In this document: positions 8,154 through 16,591 of the stretch, in pieces
Numbering within the stretch: the first letter of the stretch is position 1
Layout: every line of letters starts with the position of its first letter
Made by a program: the position numbers and the translations under genes
Notes under the pieces: generated by a model
Told to the model about the DNA's origin: nothing
Database searches by the model: none
The model's input: the letters and a program-made list of their open reading frames with translations, nothing else
NCBI RefSeq assembly: GCF_000403785.1
Contig: NZ_APHJ01000054.1
Coordinates: forward strand, 62,001 to 126,000
Length of the DNA: 64,000 nt
Origin: Gillisia sp. CAL575
GTDB lineage: Bacteria > Bacteroidota > Bacteroidia > Flavobacteriales > Flavobacteriaceae
Direction of reading: 5' to 3'

Positions 8154-9206
8154 ATGAGTGTAAGAATTATAAGTGTTCAAAAGGAACTCCCACAATATTT
8201 TAGAGAAACATCAGATATTATACCCTTGGTGGAAGAATGGTTAGATGACAAGGATGAAAGATTTAAAAGAAAGATCACTAAAATATTTGAAGGTGCCGGG
8301 GTAGACAAACGATATTCCATAATGGCGCCCGAGGAAGTGTTTATTGCCACTTCTTTTGAGGAAAAAAATAATATTTATGTTAGGGAAGTAAAGAAATTAG
8401 GTAAGAACGTACTAAAAGACGCTTTAGAAAAAAATGGCTGGAAACCAGAATCTTTAGATTTTATTATCACAGTAAGTTGTACAGGGATTATGATCCCTTC
8501 TTTGGATGCTTATCTTATTAATGAATTGCAACTCAATCAAAATATCACCCGACTTCCAGTAACAGAAATGGGTTGTGCTGCCGGAATTTCAGGAATGATC
8601 TATGCTCATAAATTTTTACAAGCCAATCCGGGAAAAAGAGCAGCTATAGTTGCCGTGGAAAGTCCAACAGCGACCTTTCAGTTAGGAGACTTTAGCATGG
8701 CTAATATGGTTAGTGCAGCTATCTTTGGAGATGGTGCAGCTTGTGTATTACTTTCTTCTGAAGAGGATGCCGTAGGGCCTAAGATCATTGGAGAAGAGAT
8801 GTATCACTTTTTTGATGCTACTCATTTAATGGGCTTTCATTTAGCCAATTCTGGATTGCAAATGATCTTGGATGAAAGTGTTCCTGAAACAATTTCTAAT
8901 CATTTTCCAGATATTATTTATCCTTTTCTGGAGAAGAATGGTAGTTCTATAGAAAAGGTGAATCACCTAATTTTTCATCCAGGCGGAAGAAAGATAGTAC
9001 AAACAGTGTCTGATCTTTTTGGTATCTTAGGGAAGAATATAGACGATACCCGGGAAGTCCTTCGTCTTTACGGCAATATGAGTAGCGTAACCGTGCTTTA
9101 CGTTTTGGAAAGATTTCTTAACAAGGAGATCCCAAAAGGAGAGCAGGGCTTACTTTTAAGTTTTGGCCCTGGGTTTTCGGCACAAAGAATCTTAATAGAA
9201 TGGTAG
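8154..9206 (+). CDS. Type III polyketide synthase (chalcone/stilbene synthase-like)
   Basis: A 350-residue homodimeric-type condensing enzyme. The catalytic triad is intact: Cys141 in TEMGCAAGISGM, His275 in HLIFHPGGRK and Asn308 in YGNMSSVTVLYVLER, followed by the C-terminal GFGPG-like loop SFGPGFSAQRILIEW. Type III PKSs extend an acyl starter with malonyl-CoA and cyclise it to resorcinols, pyrones or phloroglucinols without a built-in carrier protein. The adjacent flavoprotein and methyltransferase suggest alkylresorcinol or alkylquinone chemistry. The FabI/FabZ/FabF/ACP set downstream suggests a dedicated fatty acyl starter. The stop overlaps the next gene by 7 bp. Product identity is inference. 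Confidence 0.92.
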   Translation: MSVRIISVQKELPQYFRETSDIIPLVEEWLDDKDERFKRKITKIFEGAGVDKRYSIMAPEEVFIATSFEEKNNIYVREVKKLGKNVLKDALEKNGWKPESLDFIITVSCTGIMIPSLDAYLINELQLNQNITRLPVTEMGCAAGISGMIYAHKFLQANPGKRAAIVAVESPTATFQLGDFSMANMVSAAIFGDGAACVLLSSEEDAVGPKIIGEEMYHFFDATHLMGFHLANSGLQMILDESVPETISNHFPDIIYPFLEKNGSSIEKVNHLIFHPGGRKIVQTVSDLFGILGKNIDDTREVLRLYGNMSSVTVLYVLERFLNKEIPKGEQGLLLSFGPGFSAQRILIEW

Positions 9207-9994
9207 CAGAATTTAAAGATCTTAATTACTGGGCACTGATCCTTGGAGGCAGTAGCGGACTTGGACTTGCAACAGCCCGAAAACTTGCCAAACATGGCAT
9301 GAATATTATAATTATCCATAGAGATAGGAGGTCTGAGATCCCTGATATTGAAGAAGCATTTGAGGATATTAGAAATTCTGGTGTTCAGTTAGAAAGTTTT
9401 AATGTAGATGCCATACAGAGAGAAAAAAGAGAAGATCTATTAAAGGAAATTACTAGTATTTTAGGAGAGAAAGGTAAAATTAGAACTTTGGTACATAGCA
9501 TTGCAAAAGGGAATTTAAAGCCTATGAGCGGCGAAGGTCCTTTTTTAGAAAATATAGATTTCCAGATCACTATAGATGCGATGGCTTTAAGTTTATATGA
9601 TTGGACTGAAGCTGTGTATAAAGCAGGATTATTTGCAAAAGATGCTCGGGTTGTGTCATTTACCAGTGAAGGAAATAAGAAAGCTTGGGAGAACTATGCA
9701 GCTGTTTCTGCAGCAAAAGTAGTGCTGGAATCTATTACCAGAAGTATGGCTTTGGAATTTGCGAGATTTGGAATTAGAGCTAACTGTATTCAGGCGGGAG
9801 TAACCGTTACCAGATCATTTCAAATGATTCCGGGTAATGAAACTTTGAGAATGCATGCACTAAAGCATAATCCATTTAAGCGATTAACAGTTCCAAATGA
9901 TGTTGCCAATGTCGTATATCTATTAAGTAAAGATGAAGCGAGTTGGATCACAGGAACTATAATTCCAGTAAATGGAGGGGAACATCTTAAATAA
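9200..9994 (+). CDS. FabI-like enoyl-ACP reductase (SDR) of the PKS cluster
   Basis: A 264-residue short-chain dehydrogenase. The nucleotide-binding loop is LILGGSSGLGLATARKLA. The sequence LVHSIAKGN matches the FabI/FabL hallmark HSIA. The catalytic pair is Tyr166 and Lys173 with six residues between (YAAVSAAK), which is the enoyl-reductase spacing; ordinary SDR ketoreductases have YxxxK. The C-terminus WITGTIIPVNGGEHL also resembles FabI. It probably reduces the enoyl intermediate while a dedicated acyl chain is built. It overlaps the type III PKS gene, so translation is coupled. A divergent ketoreductase is a less likely alternative. Confidence 0.8.
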   Translation: MVAEFKDLNYWALILGGSSGLGLATARKLAKHGMNIIIIHRDRRSEIPDIEEAFEDIRNSGVQLESFNVDAIQREKREDLLKEITSILGEKGKIRTLVHSIAKGNLKPMSGEGPFLENIDFQITIDAMALSLYDWTEAVYKAGLFAKDARVVSFTSEGNKKAWENYAAVSAAKVVLESITRSMALEFARFGIRANCIQAGVTVTRSFQMIPGNETLRMHALKHNPFKRLTVPNDVANVVYLLSKDEASWITGTIIPVNGGEHLK

Positions 9995-10048
9995 ATCTCC
10001 TCATAAAAGAATTCTAACTAATTATTAATTGAAATACCGTTCTCCCAA

Positions 10049-10498
10049 TTGAATTTTAATCATATAATATCTACACTTCCATATGCAAAACCATTTCTTT
10101 TTGTAGATAATATTTTACAGATAGATGAGCAGGGGTGTACTGGAACTTATCTATTTCCTGAGGATTCCTATTTTTACAAAGGACATTTCAAAAATCATCC
10201 GTTAACACCAGGTGTTCTCTTAACTGAATGTATGGCGCAGATTGGGGTGGTTTGTTTAGGAATTTTTTTGCTGAATAATTTAGAGGATGAAAGTAAATCA
10301 GAAATTGAAGATATTCAAATTGCGCTGAGTTCTACTCAAATAGATTTCTTTTTACCTATCTATCCAGGAGAACAAGTGAAAGTAGTCTCTAAAAAGGAAT
10401 ATTTTAGATTCAATAAGCTGAAATGTGGGGTGGAAATGTTTAATAACAAAAATGAATTGGTTTGCCGTGGAATGATTGCGGGAATGATAAAGAATTAA
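10049..10498 (+). CDS. FabZ/FabA-like 3-hydroxyacyl-ACP dehydratase
   Basis: A 149-residue hotdog-fold protein. The family core LPYAKPFLFVDNI is followed by the active-site segment YKGHFKNHPLTPGVLLTECM, where His46 and Glu60 have the 14-residue spacing of FabZ catalytic His and Glu/Asp. It dehydrates 3-hydroxyacyl-ACP. The start is uncertain: the frame has no ATG near the conserved core, and TTG at 10049 is the most reasonable choice (an ATT lies 21 bp further upstream). It lies 54 bp after the enoyl reductase gene. Confidence 0.82.
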   Translation: MNFNHIISTLPYAKPFLFVDNILQIDEQGCTGTYLFPEDSYFYKGHFKNHPLTPGVLLTECMAQIGVVCLGIFLLNNLEDESKSEIEDIQIALSSTQIDFFLPIYPGEQVKVVSKKEYFRFNKLKCGVEMFNNKNELVCRGMIAGMIKN

Positions 10499-10499
10499 A

Positions 10500-10532
10500 T
10501 TTCAAGAATCAAGATTCAAGAATCAAGACAAA
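10500..10532. repeat. Short intergenic repeat of CAAGAATCAAGATT units
   Basis: The spacer between the dehydratase and ketosynthase genes reads TTTCAAGAATCAAGATTCAA followed by GAATCAAGA. Two near-identical units are in tandem. A reverse-complement relative occurs near 49085-49113. Such simple interspersed spacers are often seen in flavobacterial genomes; no function is apparent. Confidence 0.5.
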
Positions 10533-10573
10533 AGATTAAAGAAGAAGCTTCATCAGAATTCAGGAAATTAATA

Positions 10574-11842
10574 ATGGAAAAAAGAGTGGTAATTACAGGC
10601 TTAGGAATTTGTTCTCCCAATGGGACAAGCATTCCTGAATTCGAAACAGCACTTCGAATGGGAAAAAGCGGAATCACTTTTCATCCACAACTTAAAGAAC
10701 TTAATTTTAGTTGCCAGATAGGAGGGAAGCCTTCTATTTCTGAAGAAAAAATCGCTGATTATTTTACTCCTTTACAACTACGTGGTTTGAACAGTAGCGG
10801 AATTGTTTATGGAGTTATATCAGGAACCGATGCCTTTAAAGATGCCGGGCTTGAGTTAGCGGAAGAGGATTCTCCGGATTGGGATACAGGAATTATTTTT
10901 GGAACTGGAATCTTGGGAGTAGATAAATTTAGGGAAGCCATTCATTTAATAGATGCAGGAAAAACCAGACGTTTAGGTAGTACTAGTGTAATCCAGACTA
11001 TGGCGAGCGGCATAAGTGCTTATCTGGGAGGTATTTTAGGATGCGGGAATCAGGTGACTACCAATTCTTCTGCATGCACCACTGGAACTGAAGCTTTGTT
11101 AATGGGTTACGAACGTATTAAAGCAGGAAAAGCTAAGAGAATGTTAGTTGGTAGCTGTGGTGATGATGGCCCTTACGTATGGGGCGGATTTGATGCTATG
11201 CGAATTCTTCCCGGGAATTATAATGATAAACCTGAAGAGGCATCCAAACCTATGAGCACTCTAGCTTCAGGATTTGTTCCAGGAAGTGGAGCTGGAGCTT
11301 TGGTTCTAGAAGATTTGGAGTCGGCATTAGAGCGAGGAGCGAAGATATATGCAGAAGTATTAGGAGGAGAGGTGAATAGTGGAGGTCAGAGGGGAGAGGG
11401 AAGCATGACTGCTGCAAATAATGAAGCTGTACAACGCTGCATCACGGGTGCTATATTTAATTCAAAAATAAAAGCTTCAGAAATAGATAGTATAAATGGA
11501 CATTTAACAGCTACAAGTAAAGATTCTGTAGAAATTAAAAATTGGGTAGAAGCATTAAATTTAAAAGATGATTTTCCTTATATCAATTCTTTAAAGGGAA
11601 TGACAGGACATTGTTTAAGTGCTTCTGGAAGTATAGAATGTGTGGCAAGTGTGTTGCAATTAGATAAAGGATTTATTTTCCCAAATATTAACTGCGAAAA
11701 AATTCACCCAGAAATACTTGCTCTTATTTCTGAAGAAAGTATTCCGAGAGAAACAATTGAAAAATCAATCAACATTTTGGCTAAAGCGAGTTTTGGCTTT
11801 GGAGATGTGAATGCCGTGGTTATATTTAAGAAATATGTTTAA
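10574..11842 (+). CDS. FabF-like beta-ketoacyl-ACP synthase
   Basis: A 422-residue thiolase-fold condensing enzyme with an intact Cys-His-His triad: Cys168 in NSSACTTGTEALLMG, His310 in SINGHLTATSKDSVEI and His346 in GMTGHCLSASGSIECVA. This supports an elongating decarboxylative ketosynthase, as opposed to a chain-length factor. The first His motif (INGHLTATSKD in place of the usual NAHGTSTxxND) is unusual, suggesting specialised substrate use. In the cluster it would elongate the ACP-bound acyl starter fed to the type III PKS. It follows a 75-bp spacer containing a simple repeat. Confidence 0.88.
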   Translation: MEKRVVITGLGICSPNGTSIPEFETALRMGKSGITFHPQLKELNFSCQIGGKPSISEEKIADYFTPLQLRGLNSSGIVYGVISGTDAFKDAGLELAEEDSPDWDTGIIFGTGILGVDKFREAIHLIDAGKTRRLGSTSVIQTMASGISAYLGGILGCGNQVTTNSSACTTGTEALLMGYERIKAGKAKRMLVGSCGDDGPYVWGGFDAMRILPGNYNDKPEEASKPMSTLASGFVPGSGAGALVLEDLESALERGAKIYAEVLGGEVNSGGQRGEGSMTAANNEAVQRCITGAIFNSKIKASEIDSINGHLTATSKDSVEIKNWVEALNLKDDFPYINSLKGMTGHCLSASGSIECVASVLQLDKGFIFPNINCEKIHPEILALISEESIPRETIEKSINILAKASFGFGDVNAVVIFKKYV

Positions 11843-11961
11843 TTCAAAATTTTATATTCAAGAATTCGTGTTTTTTGTTTAAATTTTTAAACCTTGAACT
11901 TTAGACTTGGAACAGCAATATTTTTAACTTTTCACTTCAAATAGATTATTATATTAGCCTC

Positions 11962-12213
11962 ATGACAGATAAAACAATTTTAGAAAAAATAAAAAACATT
12001 GTAACTCCTTATGTTCAACGCAAAGAAGGGCTGGAAGATTTTAGCGATAGTACCGATTTTATATCAGATCTAAAAATAAACTCCGCCAACCTTGTAGATG
12101 TGATTCTAGATGTAGAAGATGAATTTAATATAGAAATAGATAATACTTCTATGGAAGGGATGCTTACAGCCGGAGATGCGAAAAGAATAATCTTAACCAA
12201 AATGGAGAATTGA
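11962..12213 (+). CDS. Acyl carrier protein of the PKS cluster
   Basis: An 83-residue acidic protein. The phosphopantetheine attachment Ser is in DLKINSANLVDVILDVEDEF, where the canonical DSL(D/E) motif is replaced by NSAN. The rest (FNIEIDNTSMEGMLTAGDA) follows the helix-loop pattern of ACPs. It would carry the growing acyl chain for the adjacent ketosynthase, dehydratase and enoyl reductase. Its TGA stop overlaps the TTG start of the transferase gene, which would activate it. A 119-bp spacer precedes it, so an internal promoter is possible. Confidence 0.88.
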   Translation: MTDKTILEKIKNIVTPYVQRKEGLEDFSDSTDFISDLKINSANLVDVILDVEDEFNIEIDNTSMEGMLTAGDAKRIILTKMEN

Positions 12214-12785
12214 TAGGAAATGATATTATAGATCTTGAAATTCCAATCTCTCCAAATTGGAAGAGTCCTCGTTATTTGAATAAATTATTTGCTTCAGCAG
12301 AGCAAGAGGTTATAATTAAATCTGATAAACCGACGATAATACTTCGATTGTTCTGGTCCTTTAAAGAAGCAGCTTATAAGGCACATCAGCGCCGGTTTAA
12401 TTTACCAAGGAAGTACAATCCATTAGATTTTCAGTGTGAAATCATTTCAGAAGAGAAAAATAATATCCAGGGAATTGTAAAAATTAAAAGTCAGACTTAT
12501 TTCACTCTGTCAAAAATCACAGCAGTTAACATTCACAGTATAGCCACATTAGAAAAAAATGTCGCTATTAATTTCAAAATTTATCAAGATGAATTTTTTT
12601 TAAAAGACAAATTATTTGCCGAATATTCCTTACTTTTAAAAGAGTCAAAATATAATTTTAGGATTAAAAAAAATAAACATGACATTCCCCAATTGTTCAG
12701 TAATGATCTATTAACCAGTCAAGTATTTTCTCTTTCTCACCATGGAAGATTTAGTGCTTTTGCAATCTCGTTAATGAACTGCTAA
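12210..12785 (+). CDS. 4'-phosphopantetheinyl transferase
   Basis: A 191-residue AcpS/Sfp-superfamily protein. The N-terminus MIGNDIIDLE carries the Mg-binding Asp motif, and FWSFKEAAYKAHQRR (about residues 48-62) is the (W/F)xxKExxxK motif that completes the active site. It transfers phosphopantetheine from CoA to the ACP Ser, almost certainly that of the gene just upstream. The start is TTG, sharing bases with the ACP stop (TTGA), a translational coupling design. A dedicated transferase next to an atypical ACP supports a self-contained pathway. Confidence 0.85.
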   Translation: MIGNDIIDLEIPISPNWKSPRYLNKLFASAEQEVIIKSDKPTIILRLFWSFKEAAYKAHQRRFNLPRKYNPLDFQCEIISEEKNNIQGIVKIKSQTYFTLSKITAVNIHSIATLEKNVAINFKIYQDEFFLKDKLFAEYSLLLKESKYNFRIKKNKHDIPQLFSNDLLTSQVFSLSHHGRFSAFAISLMNC

Positions 12786-12868
12786 ATGCTCGTTAAACAA
12801 TATTAAAGAGAATTGCTTTAGGGATCGCCCTTTGTAAATTTAATTATAATTTAAAACCAAAATATCTT

Positions 12869-13591
12869 ATGAAGACAGTAGATAAAATGGAAGTTTTACA
12901 CAGCCAAACCGCAGAATTTATTGAACAAGGAGAGATCGGGAAATTTTTAAAATTGATTCCAGATACTTTTATCATTAAAGGTAGCGAACAAGAATCCGGA
13001 TTTAATCAAGGATATGCTATTAGACATATTAATAGAAAAGATATCCTTTTAATAGATGTTGTAGAAAAAGAAACACTTAAAGCTGTAAAGCAGCTGGTAA
13101 CAGATGGATATACAATAAAAGGAATTATTCTTAGTAATTCTTCTGTTTATAAAAATGCCTATGCAGATCTTAAAACCTTATCTGAAGATGCTGGAGGAGC
13201 TCAAATTTTTGCCCACCCAAGAAATTCGATCAAGGATGATTATAATTTAAAGGATATCACTGCCAAGCAGGAGATAACTAAACATTTTGGATTAACAATA
13301 TATGACTTGCCGGGTAATGGTGGTGGATCTATTTTAATCTATTCTGATATTAATGATGGAATGTTATTTACAGGTGAAGATGCGGTAGGATCTAGTTATT
13401 CTACAGATGAAAATACCTTTTCCAGGCCAACAATGGAAAGTAAAAATTCTGAATTTGGTCTTGCCGAAAGTTGGGGAGCCTTTGAAGAATCTTTTACTTA
13501 TCTTTTTCCTTTACATGGGAAGCCAGGATTTAATTTAGAAGATGGACCACAAACAGATATTTTAAATAAACTTAGCAGGACACAGTCTTAG
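12869..13591 (+). CDS. Degenerate metallo-beta-lactamase-fold protein
   Basis: A 240-residue cytoplasmic protein. The order of elements follows the metallo-beta-lactamase fold, but the metal ligands are gone. IKGIILSNSSVYKNAYADL (about 83-101) sits where THxHxDH is expected. PGNGGGSILIY (148-158) stands for PGHTxGS. MLFTGEDAVG (165-174) resembles the TGD strand. FPLHGKPG retains one late His. It is therefore probably not a metal-dependent hydrolase and may bind a ligand or partner. It is 83 bp beyond the transferase gene and could belong to the PKS operon or be an independent gene. The fold call is moderate. Confidence 0.6.
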   Translation: MKTVDKMEVLHSQTAEFIEQGEIGKFLKLIPDTFIIKGSEQESGFNQGYAIRHINRKDILLIDVVEKETLKAVKQLVTDGYTIKGIILSNSSVYKNAYADLKTLSEDAGGAQIFAHPRNSIKDDYNLKDITAKQEITKHFGLTIYDLPGNGGGSILIYSDINDGMLFTGEDAVGSSYSTDENTFSRPTMESKNSEFGLAESWGAFEESFTYLFPLHGKPGFNLEDGPQTDILNKLSRTQS

Positions 13592-13771
13592 ACTAAATTA
13601 TAAAATTTTAAAAGGACTATTCCCGAAAGATTTTCGCATTAATCACAATTTTAGTTTTCTGTTTATTTTTTGAAAAGTAAAATTCCGGTAAATGTTTATG
13701 AAAATTTTTTCTCGAGTAGTCTTTTTATTTTCCGCAAAGTCTAAAACACTTAATCAGCATTTATATTAATC

Positions 13772-14356
13772 TTATTTATCTTCCTTTGCCTCTTCAGCCT
13801 CTTCCTTTGCTTCCTGCTTAGCTTCCTCGGCTTCATCTTCAGCTTTTTCTATCATAGGATGATCTTTTACACCAAATCCCACAATTAAAATAACATTAGA
13901 AATTGTTTCATAAAGCATAGTTACTATAGCTACAAAACCACCACCTAAAATGGCAGCCATTGCGAGACTTATATAGTAAATAATAGTGAACCAAGAACTT
14001 GGAACTTCTTCACTTTCAGTGATCGGTAGATTCAACATTAAGAACGTTATTACCGAGACTATAATAAGTATAGTTACAAACTTCGATATAGTTAACACGT
14101 GGCTATAGTGCACTTTAGTAAGTCTAGAATTCGATCCGGTACTCAAACTTAATAATGGTAGCATAAGGGCTAGAATAGTAGAAGATCCTAAGATCACAGT
14201 ATTACAAAGCATATTAATTCCCGATAGGGAGGAAGACAGTAATTCTTTTGCTTCATATCCAGAAATCTCTCCCAAGATATAAGTTCCTGTTCCCATAATA
14301 AATGTGGAAACCACACCACCAACTATGGCTCGTTTCATAATAACATTCATACTCAT
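13772..14356 (-). CDS. Four-helix membrane protein with acidic/EAK-rich tail, function unknown
   Basis: A 194-residue protein with four likely membrane helices (about 8-30, 48-70, 88-110 and 122-150). It ends in a highly charged tail, about residues 168-194, built from EAEEAKQEAKEE-like repeats, presumably a cytoplasmic helix. I do not recognise the family. It is monocistronic, running divergently from the aconitase gene with about 100 bp between starts. CAAAGCTA at 14408-14415 (TAGCTTTG on the minus strand) matches the -7 consensus and could drive it. Confidence 0.6.
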   Translation of the reverse strand: MSMNVIMKRAIVGGVVSTFIMGTGTYILGEISGYEAKELLSSSLSGINMLCNTVILGSSTILALMLPLLSLSTGSNSRLTKVHYSHVLTISKFVTILIIVSVITFLMLNLPITESEEVPSSWFTIIYYISLAMAAILGGGFVAIVTMLYETISNVILIVGFGVKDHPMIEKAEDEAEEAKQEAKEEAEEAKEDK

Positions 14357-14453
14357 TCTATTTTTTAAAATAATATTTAGCCTTATTATATTTTGAAATT
14401 GATTTTACAAAGCTATAAGATATTGTTAAACAGAAAGGAAAATCCATCTAAAA

Positions 14454-16469
14454 ATGATATTTTCAAGTGTAAATTTTATACAAATGCAAAAACTAAATGT
14501 TACTCAAAAATTAATTAAGTCACATCTTTTAGAGGGCGAAATGACTGCTGGTAAAGAAATTGGAATTAAGATAGACCAAGCTTTATTGCAAGATGCCACA
14601 GGAACCTTAGTTCAATTAGAATTAGAGGCAATGAATCTAAAAAAGGCAAAGACGGAAATTGCGGTGCAATATGTTGATCATAATCTTTTGCAAACCGATT
14701 TTAAGAATGCAGATGATCATTTATTTCTTCTTTCTGCGGCACAGAAATTTGGATTGTGGTATAGCAGGCCTGGGAATGGAGTGAGTCATCCTGTACATAT
14801 GGAGCGATTTGGAAAACCGGGAAAAACACTAGTAGGTTCAGACAGTCATAGTTGTGCTGCAGGGTCTATTGGTATGCTGGCTATAGGAACTGGAGGTTTA
14901 GATGTTGCAGCAGCCATTGCCGGAAAACCTTATTTCGTGAAAATGCCTAAAGTTTGGGGTGTTAAATTATCTGGGAAATTGCCAAATTGGGTCAGTGCTA
15001 AAGATGTAATTCTGGAAATGTTACGGAGACATGATGTTAAAGGTGGCGTTGGAAAAATTGTAGAATATTATGGAGAAGGTCTGAAATATTTAAGCGCTAT
15101 GGATAGGCATGTAATTGCCAATATGGGAGCAGAATTAGGAGCAACGACAACCGTTTTCCCAAGTGATAATGAAACTAAAAGATTTTTAAAATCACAAGAT
15201 AGAGAGGAAGACTGGACGGAATTATTAGCAGATGAAGGTTGTGAATATGATCTTCATGAAGAGATAATATTAGATGATCTTGTACCATTAATAGCCTTGC
15301 CTACTAGTCCGGGTAATGTTGTTCCAGTAACTGAAGTGGCTGGTAAGAAAATTAGTCAAGTAGTATTAGGTTCTTCTGCGAATCCTGGATTACGAGACTT
15401 TTGGATGGCTGGAGCCATTGTAAAAGACAAATCTGTGAACAGCGATGTCTCTTTTGATGTGAATCCAACTTCTAGGCAGACCATCCAGAATATGATAGAT
15501 AACAAAGCCTTTGGAAATTTAATTAAAGCAGGAGCCAGGTTTCACCAATCCGGATGCATGGGTTGCATAGGAATGGGACAGGCGCCAGCATCAGATACCA
15601 TCAGCTTAAGAACGATGCCAAGAAATTTTCCAAGTAGATCTGGAACAGAAGACGATATGGTACACTTATGCAGTCCAGAAACCGCAGCTGCTTCCGCATT
15701 AACAGGTGTGATCACCGATCCCCGTGATCTGGAAAAGTTATATAACATGAGCTATCCACAATATATTCAGCCAGAAATGGAAATTATAAATAAAGATATG
15801 TTAGTAGCTCCATTGGAAGATGGTTCACATATAGAATTGAAAAAAGGGCCAAATATCAAAAGCTTACCACACATAGACAAGTTACAAGATGATTATAATG
15901 TACCTGTACTTTTAAAAATGGGAGATAATGTCTCTACAGATGAAATTTTGAAAGCTGGGGCGGAGGTGCTCCCATTTAGAAGTAATCTACCCGAGATCAG
16001 CAAATATTCCTTTACCGTGATTGATGATACATTTTATGATCGGGCAATGCAGGCAAAAAAAGAATATGGTGGACACATTGTGGTTGCCAAAGAAAATTAT
16101 GCACAAGGTTCTAGTAGAGAGCATGCTGCTCTAGCACCTAAATATTTAGGTCAGGTGGCAGTTTTGGCCAAGAGCTATGCAAGGATTGCATGGCAAAACC
16201 TAGTTAATTTCGGTATTCTTCCATTGGAGTTTATAGATATCGCAGATTATGATAAAATTGATCAAGGAGACATGGTTTCTTTTAAAGATTTGCCGAGCAA
16301 CGTATTAGATAGAAAAGAGATCTCGGTGATTATTAAGAAAGAAAATGGCGAGACTTTAGAATTTCCAAGCAAGCATACTTTAAGCGATAGACAAATTAAT
16401 ATTCTTCTTAAAGGAGGAATTATCAATGAGTTTAAGGAGAAACTTGAAGCTAATGATTTGAATAACTAG
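14454..16469 (+). CDS. Aconitate hydratase (monomeric, about 660-residue type)
   Basis: A TCA-cycle enzyme that interconverts citrate and isocitrate. Motifs of the aconitase N-domain are clear: TLVGSDSHSCAAGSIGMLAIG (first Fe-S Cys) and FHQSGCMGCIGMGQAPA (the second and third cluster Cys). The C-terminal swivel domain has YAQGSSREHAALAPKYLG with the substrate-binding SSREH. The first ATG gives a 10-residue hydrophobic extension; the ATG at 14484 (MQKLNVTQKLIKSHLL) is the more likely start. Homoaconitase-like enzymes share these motifs, but a leucine or lysine pathway context is absent. Confidence 0.88.
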   Translation: MIFSSVNFIQMQKLNVTQKLIKSHLLEGEMTAGKEIGIKIDQALLQDATGTLVQLELEAMNLKKAKTEIAVQYVDHNLLQTDFKNADDHLFLLSAAQKFGLWYSRPGNGVSHPVHMERFGKPGKTLVGSDSHSCAAGSIGMLAIGTGGLDVAAAIAGKPYFVKMPKVWGVKLSGKLPNWVSAKDVILEMLRRHDVKGGVGKIVEYYGEGLKYLSAMDRHVIANMGAELGATTTVFPSDNETKRFLKSQDREEDWTELLADEGCEYDLHEEIILDDLVPLIALPTSPGNVVPVTEVAGKKISQVVLGSSANPGLRDFWMAGAIVKDKSVNSDVSFDVNPTSRQTIQNMIDNKAFGNLIKAGARFHQSGCMGCIGMGQAPASDTISLRTMPRNFPSRSGTEDDMVHLCSPETAAASALTGVITDPRDLEKLYNMSYPQYIQPEMEIINKDMLVAPLEDGSHIELKKGPNIKSLPHIDKLQDDYNVPVLLKMGDNVSTDEILKAGAEVLPFRSNLPEISKYSFTVIDDTFYDRAMQAKKEYGGHIVVAKENYAQGSSREHAALAPKYLGQVAVLAKSYARIAWQNLVNFGILPLEFIDIADYDKIDQGDMVSFKDLPSNVLDRKEISVIIKKENGETLEFPSKHTLSDRQINILLKGGIINEFKEKLEANDLNN

Positions 16470-16591
16470 ATCAATCATTACAAATAGTTTTCTGAACAAA
16501 AATTTAAGTATAACTGGAAATTCAGAAACTAAGTTTTAATAAGAAAGAGGATATTGAGAGTCCGAAAAATCATTAATTAAAAAACAAAATC

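Noticed and set aside
6313-12785. Flexirubin / aryl polyene or DarAB dialkylresorcinol cluster
   Set aside because: The typical sets of several ketosynthases, ammonia lyase, acyltransferases and DarA/DarB homologues are absent, and the key enzyme is a type III PKS.
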